A stretch of DNA of 64,000 nt from Opitutaceae bacterium. GTDB taxonomy: Bacteria; Verrucomicrobiota; Verrucomicrobiia; Opitutales; Opitutaceae. Location of the stretch: assembly GCA_028284235.1 (NCBI GenBank), contig JANQSC010000076.1:51269-115268 (forward strand), in the 5' to 3' direction. The notes under the pieces were generated by a model. The model was not told the origin of the DNA and searched no databases. It worked only from the letters and a program-made list of their open reading frames with translations. Made by a program: the position numbers and the translations under genes. Positions 8,544 to 20,397 of the stretch are shown here, one piece after another; the stretch's first letter is position 1; each line of letters opens with the position of its first letter.

Positions 8544-9588
8544 CTTCAACCAGCAAATCGTTCGCGTAAAGCAATTTCACCAACTCCACATCGGCAAAGT
8601 GGTTCCCCTTGAAGTCCGTGATCGTTCCGGCAAAGCGCCCTTCCTCGATCAACGCCAGCGCCGCAATCAGATCGAGAATGGCCCGATGCCACGCAGCTTC
8701 GAGAGACTTCCCGTCCACAAGATGGGTCGGCTCATTCACGTAGCCGCGTTTGCTGGCAATGAGAATATTCTGCTTGTTGTATCCAATATTCCGAACATCC
8801 GCGAAGATCTTTCCGAACGTTCGGATAAACATCATCTGCCTCCAGGTCGCGTTCGTCCGCGCGGTCGATCCATGATTGAACGAACGCTCGTTGAGAACGA
8901 ACCGAATTCGCTGCTGGCCCATGGCGTTGGAGAAATCCCGAGCACAGTCGATTCGAAGAGCATGATCGCCCGGCTGGTTCGGAGCCACCGAGATAAATCC
9001 GTCGTGCGGCGTGGCAATCGTCACCGGCTCTTTCACCGAAAAATACTTCACTCGACCTGGGCAGGTCTTGCGACCGGCGCCCCTCAAGGCCTCGACTAAA
9101 TCCTCGCTCCCAGCATTGAATAACGGCGGGTCGCCCGAAGTCATTCGAATTCGCAAATTGTCCACGTCCATCCCCGCCTTAAGGGCGATGATATGCTCGA
9201 CCAGCCGGGCGTAGTTGTGACGCGAGCCCGAGCGCAACACGATATTGCTCACCACCTTCCCCGTCGTCCAAACATTGCGTACCGAGACTTTAATCGGCTG
9301 CGAATCCGGAAGATCGTCGCGGTCGAACCACCACCCGGGCCGGTCTGTCGGCTCCAGTTTCAAAGTGCGAATCTGGTTCTTGGCGAAGGTTCCCGGAGCG
9401 CTCACCTCCACCGGGCGAGCGATGGTGAGCGGATTCCCCAACGAGGGCCCGGGCTCGTCTTCCCCCCAATCCTGGTCGACCGGCAACTCGCAAAATCGCT
9501 GGTACGAACGTTCGAGCGACTCCCGCGAGCCATCGAGTACCTGTCCAAAATCAAAATCGGGGGCCATTGGCCACCCGTCATCGCTCAA
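8539..9588 (-). CDS. Divergent LpxC-family protein (UDP-3-O-acyl-GlcNAc deacetylase-like)
   Basis: The 349-residue protein follows the LpxC layout, the committed step of lipid A synthesis, but is divergent. It keeps the Glu-His pair in LVEHIIALKAGMDVDNL (E131, H132), an RTFG segment at 256-259 as in ARTFG of LpxC, and a late His330 in KGNHFADVELV equivalent to the SGHALNN His. In the RHKxLDAIGD region it reads WHRAILDLIAAL, so the zinc His (H301) is offset by one residue relative to Asp306. The usual following Lys, the second Asp and the SFDxAIV segment are missing. About 50 extra residues precede the domain. It may be a paralogue with altered activity rather than the essential enzyme. Confidence 0.72.
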   Translation of the reverse strand: MSDDGWPMAPDFDFGQVLDGSRESLERSYQRFCELPVDQDWGEDEPGPSLGNPLTIARPVEVSAPGTFAKNQIRTLKLEPTDRPGWWFDRDDLPDSQPIKVSVRNVWTTGKVVSNIVLRSGSRHNYARLVEHIIALKAGMDVDNLRIRMTSGDPPLFNAGSEDLVEALRGAGRKTCPGRVKYFSVKEPVTIATPHDGFISVAPNQPGDHALRIDCARDFSNAMGQQRIRFVLNERSFNHGSTARTNATWRQMMFIRTFGKIFADVRNIGYNKQNILIASKRGYVNEPTHLVDGKSLEAAWHRAILDLIAALALIEEGRFAGTITDFKGNHFADVELVKLLYANDLLVEV

Positions 9589-9888
9589 ATGAGTGGCTTT
9601 GCAAGCTTTTCGACGGGTAAGCCGCGATATTTATGAGGTATTCAAACTCCCGCAAAAACGACCCGATTTCCCGCTGCAACTACCCAGGCTCGACATTAGC
9701 AGAACTAATATCGAGCGCGCGTACTAAAAAAAACAATTGTACGCCCGCGTCCCCCCGAATTACCCTCGCGACTGAATTTCTCTCGAATGGGACAGAGGCG
9801 CTTCCTGCCCCGCGCTCATTCACCCGCAAACCCAAGGTCGAACGGCCAAACCAGCGGGCCAAACCAGAAACCCAACAACCTTTCCACT
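9589..9888. other. Divergent intergenic region, LpxC-like / PFOR
   Basis: No gene is supported in these 300 bases. An in-frame extension upstream of the PFOR gene begins at 9787 but has no similarity to the family. The region holds the palindrome at 9689-9715 and an A-rich run near 9726-9734, so it probably carries the promoters of both flanking genes. Confidence 0.5.
9689..9715. promoter_or_regulatory. 11-bp inverted repeat, possible operator
   Basis: CTCGACATTAG and CTAATATCGAG form an inverted repeat with one mismatch and a 5-base centre, in the divergent region between the LpxC-like gene and the PFOR gene. It lacks a T-run, so it looks more like a protein-binding site than a terminator. 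The regulator is unknown. Confidence 0.35.
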
Positions 9889-14550
<4,662 letters not shown>

Positions 14551-14626
14551 GGCGGCGACAGTTTATTTGCAACCACTTCCGATACCAACCCGTCTTAGAG
14601 AGAGTAACACCAACCTATATCCCTTC

Positions 14627-15187
14627 ATGAAAACAACACGTTTCACATTTGTAACAGCGATCCTCTCGCTCTTTGCCGCTTCCGCGTTTGCGGGAATCGA
14701 AGTCGGCAGCACCGTCAGCGGCGTCAACGCCAACGACGACCAAGGCAATCTTTGGAGCCTCGAAGACCACCTCGGGGAAAAGAACGTCATCGTCTACTTC
14801 TACCCGGCCGCCATGACCGGCGGATGCACCAAACAAGCCTGCGCCTACCGCGACCAGTCCGCCGCCCTCAACGACGCGGACGCCATCGTCGTCGGCGTCA
14901 GCGGCGATTCGGTCAACAACCTCCGACTCTTCAAAGAAGCCCACGGCCTGAACTTCACGCTCATTTCCGACATCGACGGAGCGATCGCCAAGAAGTTCGG
15001 CGTCGCCACCCGCAACGGCGGTTCCATCGAGCGCGAAATCAACGGCGCCCTGCACACGCTCACCCGCGGCATCACCACCGGACGCTGGACCTTCGTCATC
15101 GACAAGTCTGGCAAGGTCATCTACAAGGACGACGCGGTCAAGGCCACCGAGGACACCAACAACGTTCTCAACCTGCTCAAAGGCTAG
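14627..15187 (+). CDS. Exported peroxiredoxin, PrxQ/BCP-like
   Basis: The 186-residue protein reduces peroxides by a thiol mechanism. The peroxidatic cysteine is Cys67 in MTGGCTKQAC, with Cys72 five residues on, the spacing of PrxQ/BCP enzymes with an intramolecular disulfide. FYPAAMTGGC replaces the common FYPxxxTPGC, so the Pro before the catalytic Cys is Gly. A signal peptide (MKTTRFTFV then a hydrophobic stretch ending AFA near residue 22) suggests a periplasmic location, unlike cytoplasmic BCP. The start is the ATG before this signal; an upstream in-frame extension overlaps the PFOR stop and is unlikely. A strong terminator follows. Confidence 0.9.
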   Translation: MKTTRFTFVTAILSLFAASAFAGIEVGSTVSGVNANDDQGNLWSLEDHLGEKNVIVYFYPAAMTGGCTKQACAYRDQSAALNDADAIVVGVSGDSVNNLRLFKEAHGLNFTLISDIDGAIAKKFGVATRNGGSIEREINGALHTLTRGITTGRWTFVIDKSGKVIYKDDAVKATEDTNNVLNLLKG

Positions 15188-15212
15188 CCGACCGGTCCGA
15201 GATCAACTTTCC

Positions 15213-15245
15213 AATCCCCATCGTCGCTCGATGGGGATTTTTTTT
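15213..15245 (+). terminator. Rho-independent terminator after peroxiredoxin gene
   Basis: AATCCCCATCG and CGATGGGGATT form an 11-bp stem with a 5-base loop, directly followed by a run of eight T on the plus strand. It lies between two convergent genes and terminates the plus-strand transcript. Confidence 0.92.
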
Positions 15246-15252
15246 GCGTCCG

Positions 15253-15663
15253 CTACATGCGGCGGTAAACGTAACTGAAAATCTGGGCGGACTTGGTTTC
15301 GCTGCCCGTAAGGCCCCAGCGGATACTGATCAAAGTAAACTGACCTTGGCTGCGGAGCTTCACAACCAGCTTCCGATCGCCCATGCCACGGAAGGTCATG
15401 CTCATGCGGTCCTCGTCCTTGATCTTCTCGTCGACGAGCGTGTAGTCGAGCCCCGGCAGAAAATCTTTGAAGCCGCGTTCGACCAGCCGGATCTCCTCGT
15501 TCAAGCGCAATTGCCAAACGCCGGTGACGAAGTTATAGCGTGATTGCTGGACTCGCTTGAGCGTGTCCTCTTCGCTATTCGTTGCCAACGCAGGCCCAAC
15601 CGCGCAGGCCAAAACGGCCAGTCCCAACACCGATCGAACCAGTATTCGTGGATTCAGATTCAT
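15253..15663 (-). CDS. Small secreted protein of unknown function
   Basis: I do not recognise this 136-residue protein. It begins with a clear signal peptide (LVRSVLGLAVLACAV, predicted cut after ALA near residue 27). The mature part of about 109 residues is rich in charged residues and beta-type segments such as KLVVKLRSQGQFTLISIRW, and has no cysteine, so it is likely a small soluble periplasmic or extracellular domain. It is transcribed toward the peroxiredoxin gene and lies 57 bases downstream of the YqeY-like gene on the same strand, with which it may be co-transcribed. Confidence 0.75.
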   Translation of the reverse strand: MNLNPRILVRSVLGLAVLACAVGPALATNSEEDTLKRVQQSRYNFVTGVWQLRLNEEIRLVERGFKDFLPGLDYTLVDEKIKDEDRMSMTFRGMGDRKLVVKLRSQGQFTLISIRWGLTGSETKSAQIFSYVYRRM

Positions 15664-15720
15664 GGCGGCACCCTATTTTCGAGCCGCGGAATGTCAATCG
15701 GAGAGAATTGCGCAGCCGAT

Positions 15721-16176
15721 TCAGCCTAAGGCCTCTTTGACCGCCGCCGACGCCACCCGCATATCCAACGCAGATCCGTGCTCTTTCTTCAACGCAGCCA
15801 TGACGAGCCCCATTTCCTTCATCGAACTCGCTCCCGTCGCCGAGATCGCGTCCGCCACCAGCCCCGGGTAGGCGTCCGCCTCGAGTTTGGCCGGCAACAG
15901 AGCGGTCAGTAGATCGACACAGGCACGGAGTTCGGCGACTTTCTCCGAGCGGCCCGCTTTTTCGAAGGCGTCGGCCGATTCCTTGAACTTCCCCGCCTCC
16001 TTTTCGACGACCGCAAGCATCTTCGCCTCGTCGAAATCCTGGTTGGCCCGGACTTCTCCCTCTTGGATCGCGGCGAGCGCCGCTCCGTACGCTTCTGTCG
16101 CAATCGAGTCGCGAGCAATACGCGCTTTTTGGTGCAGTTCCTTCAACTGGTCTTTCATCGCCCCGAAAAACGACAC
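15721..16176 (-). CDS. GatB/YqeY domain protein
   Basis: The 151-residue protein matches the YqeY family, a helical domain related to the tRNA-binding tail of the amidotransferase subunit GatB. Typical features are the N-terminal helix MKDQLKELHQKARIARDS, the middle segment with FDEAKMLAVVEKEAGKFKES and AFEKAGRSEKVAELRA, and the C-terminal MGLVMAALKKEHGSALDMRVASAAVKEAL helices. The cellular role of stand-alone YqeY is not settled; tRNA-related function is assumed from the fold. Met7 is an alternative start. It lies upstream of the small secreted gene on the minus strand. Confidence 0.88.
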   Translation of the reverse strand: MSFFGAMKDQLKELHQKARIARDSIATEAYGAALAAIQEGEVRANQDFDEAKMLAVVEKEAGKFKESADAFEKAGRSEKVAELRACVDLLTALLPAKLEADAYPGLVADAISATGASSMKEMGLVMAALKKEHGSALDMRVASAAVKEALG

Positions 16177-16228
16177 AGGCGAACGCGTTTGGCAATACCC
16201 AATGCGAATGGAGCTGCACGCTAAAAAC

Positions 16229-16268
16229 AGGACCTATAAGTCCTGTAAGACCTATAGGTCCTATAAAC
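16229..16268. repeat. CCTATAAG/CTTATAGG-type palindromic repeat, copy 1
   Basis: The segment contains alternating inverted units (GACCTATAAGTCC, then GACCTATAGGTCC) and ends ATAGGTCCTATAAACC. The same ending and unit spacing recur at 50575-50617. It lies between the YqeY-like gene and the RluA-like gene on the minus strand. Confidence 0.8.
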
Positions 16269-16291
16269 CCCGGCAACCCGAGAATGCCCTT

Positions 16292-17059
16292 CTAAAACGG
16301 AATCTTCGAAGTCGCTGCAAACCGACGCGTCCGCCCGTCGCGCTCGTACTCCAAACGCGTCTCCGCGCAATGGAGACACAAGCGCTTTACGTTCCGCTCC
16401 TTGGCAATTCGCTTGTTTTTCGCGAAATCCCCGTAGGTTCGATCCCCGACAATCGGCGTTCCCCGCTTCGCGCATTGAATGCGCAACTGGTGCGTCCGCC
16501 CTGTCACCGGCATCAACCGCAAGGCGCTCATCGCTGGAATTCCCGGAATTTGCCGCGCCGCCACCAGCCGCGTTTCCGCGGTCAATCCACCGCCCACCGA
16601 TGCCCGAACACCGCCTTCAGACTTCGACTTGCTCAATCGATCCCGCCACACATCCGATCGTTTTCGGACGACACCGAACACCAGCGCCTCGTAGACTTTC
16701 TCCACTCGCTTGTCCGCGAAGGCACGCAAAACCGCGTCCCGCGTCGCTTCCTCCGTCGCCAGCAACAAGATCCCCGACGTCGCCGAATCCAGTCGATTCA
16801 GCAAATACACCCAAGACCCGTCTTCGCCAACGGAGTCCGACTCCTCGGCTATGGGCAAGCGATACGCCTGCCGCTCGAAATCGTAGGGAGCCCGCAACAG
16901 CGCTTTTCCGATCGCGCCCGCGCGATTCGGGTGGGACAGTGTCCCCGCGGGCTTGTCTACCGCGATCAGCCCGAACGGATCTTCCGCCGCTAAGCGGACC
17001 CCGTTGATCCAAGGGAGTGTTCGCGCATTCAAGTCCGGCTTCATTCCGCTCGTAATCAA
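16292..17059 (-). CDS. RluA-family pseudouridine synthase
   Basis: The 255-residue enzyme isomerises uridine to pseudouridine in rRNA or tRNA. The catalytic motif is LNRLDSATSG with Asp91 as nucleophile; the more usual HRLDxxTSG has His in place of the Asn. The second conserved block is PVTGRTHQLRIQCAKRG followed by IVGDRTYG, which is diagnostic of the RluA group. There is no N-terminal S4 domain, so this is a short RluA/RluC-like or TruC-like form. An early VDKPAGTLSHP segment matches the substrate-binding loop. The exact target nucleotide cannot be read from the sequence. Confidence 0.9.
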   Translation of the reverse strand: MITSGMKPDLNARTLPWINGVRLAAEDPFGLIAVDKPAGTLSHPNRAGAIGKALLRAPYDFERQAYRLPIAEESDSVGEDGSWVYLLNRLDSATSGILLLATEEATRDAVLRAFADKRVEKVYEALVFGVVRKRSDVWRDRLSKSKSEGGVRASVGGGLTAETRLVAARQIPGIPAMSALRLMPVTGRTHQLRIQCAKRGTPIVGDRTYGDFAKNKRIAKERNVKRLCLHCAETRLEYERDGRTRRFAATSKIPF

Positions 17060-17142
17060 GAGGATAGCGCGCGCTTTGCAACCTATTCCCGGATGGAACT
17101 CACCTGCCAGCAGCCGCCATTAGAATCCCCGGCACAAGCCTC

Positions 17143-17359
17143 GGTAGCGGCCGGCCTTCCCGCCGAGCGCATAGGCGACAACTCAAACCCGCCGGGACGT
17201 CGGGTTCCACCTTTATCTGCCCGAGCTTAGGGTGGAACGCGACGTCCCGTCACAGACCCCAACTTGTCGGTGGGCGCGTTTATTCGGATGAGAACCACTG
17301 ACCGATGCAATCGTTCAGCACGGTGGATCACAATGGCGGCCCGGAGGCCGGCTGCTACC
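17143..17359. repeat. Nested inverted repeats in 448-nt intergenic region
   Basis: The outer arms GGTAGCGGCCGGCC (17143-17156) and GGCCGGCTGCTACC (17346-17359) face each other, and inside them GGGACGTCGGGTTCCACC (17194-17211) faces GGTGGAACGCGACGTCCC (17231-17248). No gene is visible between the RluA-like gene and the PAS/SpoIIE gene, which are divergent, so the remainder probably holds their promoters. Confidence 0.7.
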
Positions 17360-17507
17360 AAATTCAGCAACATAGGAAGCTCCCGGCTGTTTTCCCGGAA
17401 GGAAAAAATCGCAGTATCGAAATTGCGGGCACAACGCGGTCGAAATGTGGTCTTTTTGATAATTGCTGGCTTGGCTAAGCCGCCACCTATTGTAGATTCT
17501 TTTCCCA

Positions 17508-19265
17508 ATGGCATCCTCCGAGGAGTTTCCTGAATCGCTGCGCGAAATCGGCGCGAAATCGCTCAACGTCGATCTCGACACACCCGACGCGTCGCTCGAG
17601 GGCCTAACCGTTGCCGATCTCCGGGCCGCGCTGGCCGCCGCCCACGAAGCCGGCAAAGTCCATGGCCAAATGGAGAGCATCGAATCCAACCTCCTCTTCT
17701 GGCAACTGATGGAGTCGCTCCCGGACCACGTATTCTTCAAGGACCTTGAAAGCCGATTCACCTGCATCAACCACTCGCTCGCCCGTTTCTTCGGACTCGA
17801 ACATCCCGACGACGCCATCGGCAAAAACGACTTCGACTTCTTCCAGAAGAAATTCGCTAAAATCAAGTACGACGCCGAACAGGAAATCATCCGAACTGGC
17901 TCCGGGTGGAGTTTCCGCGAGGAACGCGACCGGCAATACGATGGAAGCGAAAAATGGGTCCTCACCACAAAACTCCCCCTCCACGACCTCAACGGCGACA
18001 TTTGCGGCACGTTCGGAATCTCCCGCGACATCACCCAAAGAAAAATCGCCGAAATCGAACTCGACCGCCAACGCCACCTCCTCGAGACCATCGTTCAAAT
18101 TCTCCCCTGCCGCCTCTTCGTCCGCGACGTCAACGACCGCTTCGTCATGATCAACGAGGAATACCGGAGAGCCTTCGGACTGGAAACCCGCGAAGAAGTC
18201 GTCGGCAAGACGCTCAGCGAAATTCGCGACAACGATCAGGCCCGCCGCATCGAAGCCATGGACGCGGAAATCATCCGCACCGGCAAACCCGTGATCAACG
18301 AACTCGAGTTCAACCAAAGCCTCCTCGGCATCAACCGCTGGGTACTCAATTCCAAAGTCCCCCTCTTCGGCCCCGACGGCCTCCCCGAAGGCATCGTCGG
18401 CATGACCCACGACATCACGGAGCAAAAGGAAGCCGAAGAACGCGCCCAAGCGGCCGGAAACGAACTGGCCAAAAAGAACCAGCAATTCGAAACCGAGCTG
18501 CTCGTCGCCCGCCAGTTGCAAGAACAACTCATGGCCATGGGCTTCGACAACCAGCCCATGTACATGCGCAGCGGCGACCGCTGGGAACTCGAAGCGTCCT
18601 ACTTGTATTCACCCAGCCACCACCTCGCAGGCGACTTCTTCTACCTCATCCCCATCTCCGACAACCGCCTCGGCATCCTCGTTTGCGACGTCATGGGACA
18701 CGGCATCAAAGCCGCCCTCGTCACCATGCTCATCCGCGGGCTCATGCTCGAGACTCCCGTGCTCCTCGGCGAACCCGAACGCGTTCTCAAACACCTGAAC
18801 GACAATCTCGTCGTCCTCGCCGAAGACCCGGAATTCCCCCGATTCGTCACCGCCCTTTACACCGTCATCGACCTAAACAACGGAGACATACGACTCGCAA
18901 ACGCCGGCCATCCCGCTCCCATCTGGCGCGTCGAAGACAAGTCCGGCACTCACTACGAACTCTGCCCCGTCGAGAATATCGGCCCGGCCCTCGGTTTGAT
19001 CCCCGACGAAATCTTCACCCGCAACCATCTCGCCCTTACCGAGAAAACTGAAATGCTCTTCTACACCGACGGCATCATCGAACAGAAGACGCAGAACGGC
19101 GAGGAATGGGGCGTTGAAAACCTGGAGGAAGCCGTCCTCGACCACGAGAGCGACGAACTTCCGGAACAGCTGCGAGCCATATCCGACGATCTCAAAGAGT
19201 CCGCCGGGGCTGAAGAACTTTCGGACGACGTTTGCATCATCGCCGTGCGCCTTTTTCCCAACTGA
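17508..19265 (+). CDS. PAS-PAS-SpoIIE (PP2C-type) serine phosphatase
   Basis: The 585-residue cytoplasmic signalling protein has two PAS domains (about residues 62-185 and 190-310, each ending in an ISRDITQRK or MTHDITEQK segment), a short coiled-coil linker, and a C-terminal PP2C SpoIIE/RsbU-like domain (about 340-583). The metal-binding aspartates are present in HHLAGDFFY, CDVMGHGIKAAL, FYTDGIIE and LSDDVCIIA. The usual GGDFYD has AGDFF here. Such proteins dephosphorylate anti-anti-sigma factors in response to a sensed signal, so it may control a stress or surface-growth partner switch. No STAS or HPK-type anti-sigma gene lies next to it in the window. Confidence 0.9.
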   Translation: MASSEEFPESLREIGAKSLNVDLDTPDASLEGLTVADLRAALAAAHEAGKVHGQMESIESNLLFWQLMESLPDHVFFKDLESRFTCINHSLARFFGLEHPDDAIGKNDFDFFQKKFAKIKYDAEQEIIRTGSGWSFREERDRQYDGSEKWVLTTKLPLHDLNGDICGTFGISRDITQRKIAEIELDRQRHLLETIVQILPCRLFVRDVNDRFVMINEEYRRAFGLETREEVVGKTLSEIRDNDQARRIEAMDAEIIRTGKPVINELEFNQSLLGINRWVLNSKVPLFGPDGLPEGIVGMTHDITEQKEAEERAQAAGNELAKKNQQFETELLVARQLQEQLMAMGFDNQPMYMRSGDRWELEASYLYSPSHHLAGDFFYLIPISDNRLGILVCDVMGHGIKAALVTMLIRGLMLETPVLLGEPERVLKHLNDNLVVLAEDPEFPRFVTALYTVIDLNNGDIRLANAGHPAPIWRVEDKSGTHYELCPVENIGPALGLIPDEIFTRNHLALTEKTEMLFYTDGIIEQKTQNGEEWGVENLEEAVLDHESDELPEQLRAISDDLKESAGAEELSDDVCIIAVRLFPN

Positions 19266-19320
19266 ATCGTTGCGTCGCGCCCGTTCACCGGTATCACATT
19301 CGACCTAACGACCAAAAAGA

Positions 19321-20100
19321 ATGCTCTCCGTTATTTCACCCGCCAAAACGCTCGACTTCGACTCGCCCGCCGCCTGCGAGCAATTCACCCGCCCCAGCTT
19401 CCTCTCCCAGTCGCGCACGCTGATCGGCTTGCTTAAAGACAAGACCGTCTCGGAAATTCAATCCCTCATGTCGCTCAGCGACAACCTGGCGGATCTCAAC
19501 GCAAAGCGGTACAAACGCTGGAAAGCGCCCGCCAAGCTCGGCGCCTCCGCCCGCCAAGCTGCCTACGCATTCATGGGCGACGTCTATCAAGGACTCGACT
19601 TCGCGTCCTTAAACTCTGGTGACAGGGACTTCGCCCAGCAACGTCTTCGCATTCTCTCCGGATTGTACGGAATTCTTCGGCCCTTGGACCTAATCGCTCC
19701 GCACCGACTAGAAATGGGCACCTCACTCGCCAACGAAAGCGGACGCTCTCTCTACGCGTTCTGGGCCGATACCCAAACCAAGTTCCTCAATCGCGAAGCG
19801 AAAAAGACCGGAGCAAGCCACCTTCTCAATCTCGCCTCCGACGAGTACTTCAAATCCGTCAAACCCAAACAATTGAAGCTCGACGTCACCACTCCCCGCT
19901 TCCTCGACTCCAACGACGGTTCGAATTTCAAAGTGATAAGCTTCTACGCCAAACGCGCCCGCGGCCTCATGGCCCGCTGGGCACTACAAAACCGTATTGA
20001 AGATCCCATTGCGCTACGCGACTTCAACGAAGACCGCTACACCTACGACCCCGAACGCTCCACCGAAAACTCTCCTGCGTTCATCCGCTCACACGCTTGA
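19321..20100 (+). CDS. yaaA: YaaA-family peroxide stress protein
   Basis: The 259-residue protein matches the YaaA (DUF328/UPF0246) family end to end: it begins with the signature ISPAKTLDF, continues with DLNAKRYKRW, AFMGDVYQGLDF, RILSGLYGILRPLDLIAPHRLEMGT, and ends with FYAKRARGLMARW and a final DFNEDRYTYD block. In E. coli this protein limits free iron and DNA damage under hydrogen peroxide stress. It follows the PAS/SpoIIE gene by 55 bases on the same strand and may share its transcript. The length is the usual one for the family, and no start ambiguity is evident. Confidence 0.95.
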   Translation: MLSVISPAKTLDFDSPAACEQFTRPSFLSQSRTLIGLLKDKTVSEIQSLMSLSDNLADLNAKRYKRWKAPAKLGASARQAAYAFMGDVYQGLDFASLNSGDRDFAQQRLRILSGLYGILRPLDLIAPHRLEMGTSLANESGRSLYAFWADTQTKFLNREAKKTGASHLLNLASDEYFKSVKPKQLKLDVTTPRFLDSNDGSNFKVISFYAKRARGLMARWALQNRIEDPIALRDFNEDRYTYDPERSTENSPAFIRSHA

Positions 20101-20116
20101 ACGTTTGAAGATCAGG

Positions 20117-20141
20117 TAGGGACGGACCGCCGGGCCGTCCG
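20117..20141. repeat. Short palindrome GGACGG...CCGTCC
   Basis: GGGACGG and CCGTCCG surround a short GC centre just after the yaaA stop. There is no T-run after it, so I call it a repeat rather than a terminator. Confidence 0.45.
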
Positions 20142-20180
20142 AACCATCGGTTGATATCCACGAGAACAAGTCCCCATCAT

Positions 20181-20253
20181 ATCCTGTTCGCGAAGCGATC
20201 CTGTTGCCGACCCGTTCAGCGGGACGGCATTTGATCTCGAAGAGATCACTGTT
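20181..20253. repeat. Three-hairpin repeat type A, copy 1
   Basis: Three successive hairpins are visible: TTCGCGAA, TGCCG...CGGCA, and GATCTCGAAGAGATC, ending ACTGTT. A shorter copy with the same order lies at 22207-22269. It sits in the gap between the convergent yaaA and flavoprotein genes, which holds no gene. Confidence 0.8.
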
Positions 20254-20293
20254 AAAAATCGATTCGAAGAAAACCTTTGGCTTTGTAATGTTC

Positions 20294-20355
20294 AACAGTC
20301 GCCTGTCGGCGAAATGACGCGCTGCGTCACAAGGATCCCGCTAAGCGGGACAAGG
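20294..20355. repeat. Three-hairpin repeat type B, copy 1
   Basis: It starts AACAGTCGCC and forms TCGCC...GGCGA, TGACGCGCTGCGTCA and TCCCGCTAAGCGGGA hairpins, ending in ACAAGG. A second copy lies at 22086-22156. The AACAGT start is the reverse complement of the ACTGTT end of the type A element 40 bases upstream, so the two types may be opposite orientations of one family. Confidence 0.8.
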
Positions 20356-20397
20356 GTTTATCCGCGGGTGTTTATCTTAGATTGTGATTTAGATTGT

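Noticed and set aside
9787..9888. A 34-residue N-terminal extension to the PFOR protein.
   Set aside because: The extension is rich in Pro, Asn and Arg and is not part of the family; similarity starts at the ATG at 9889.
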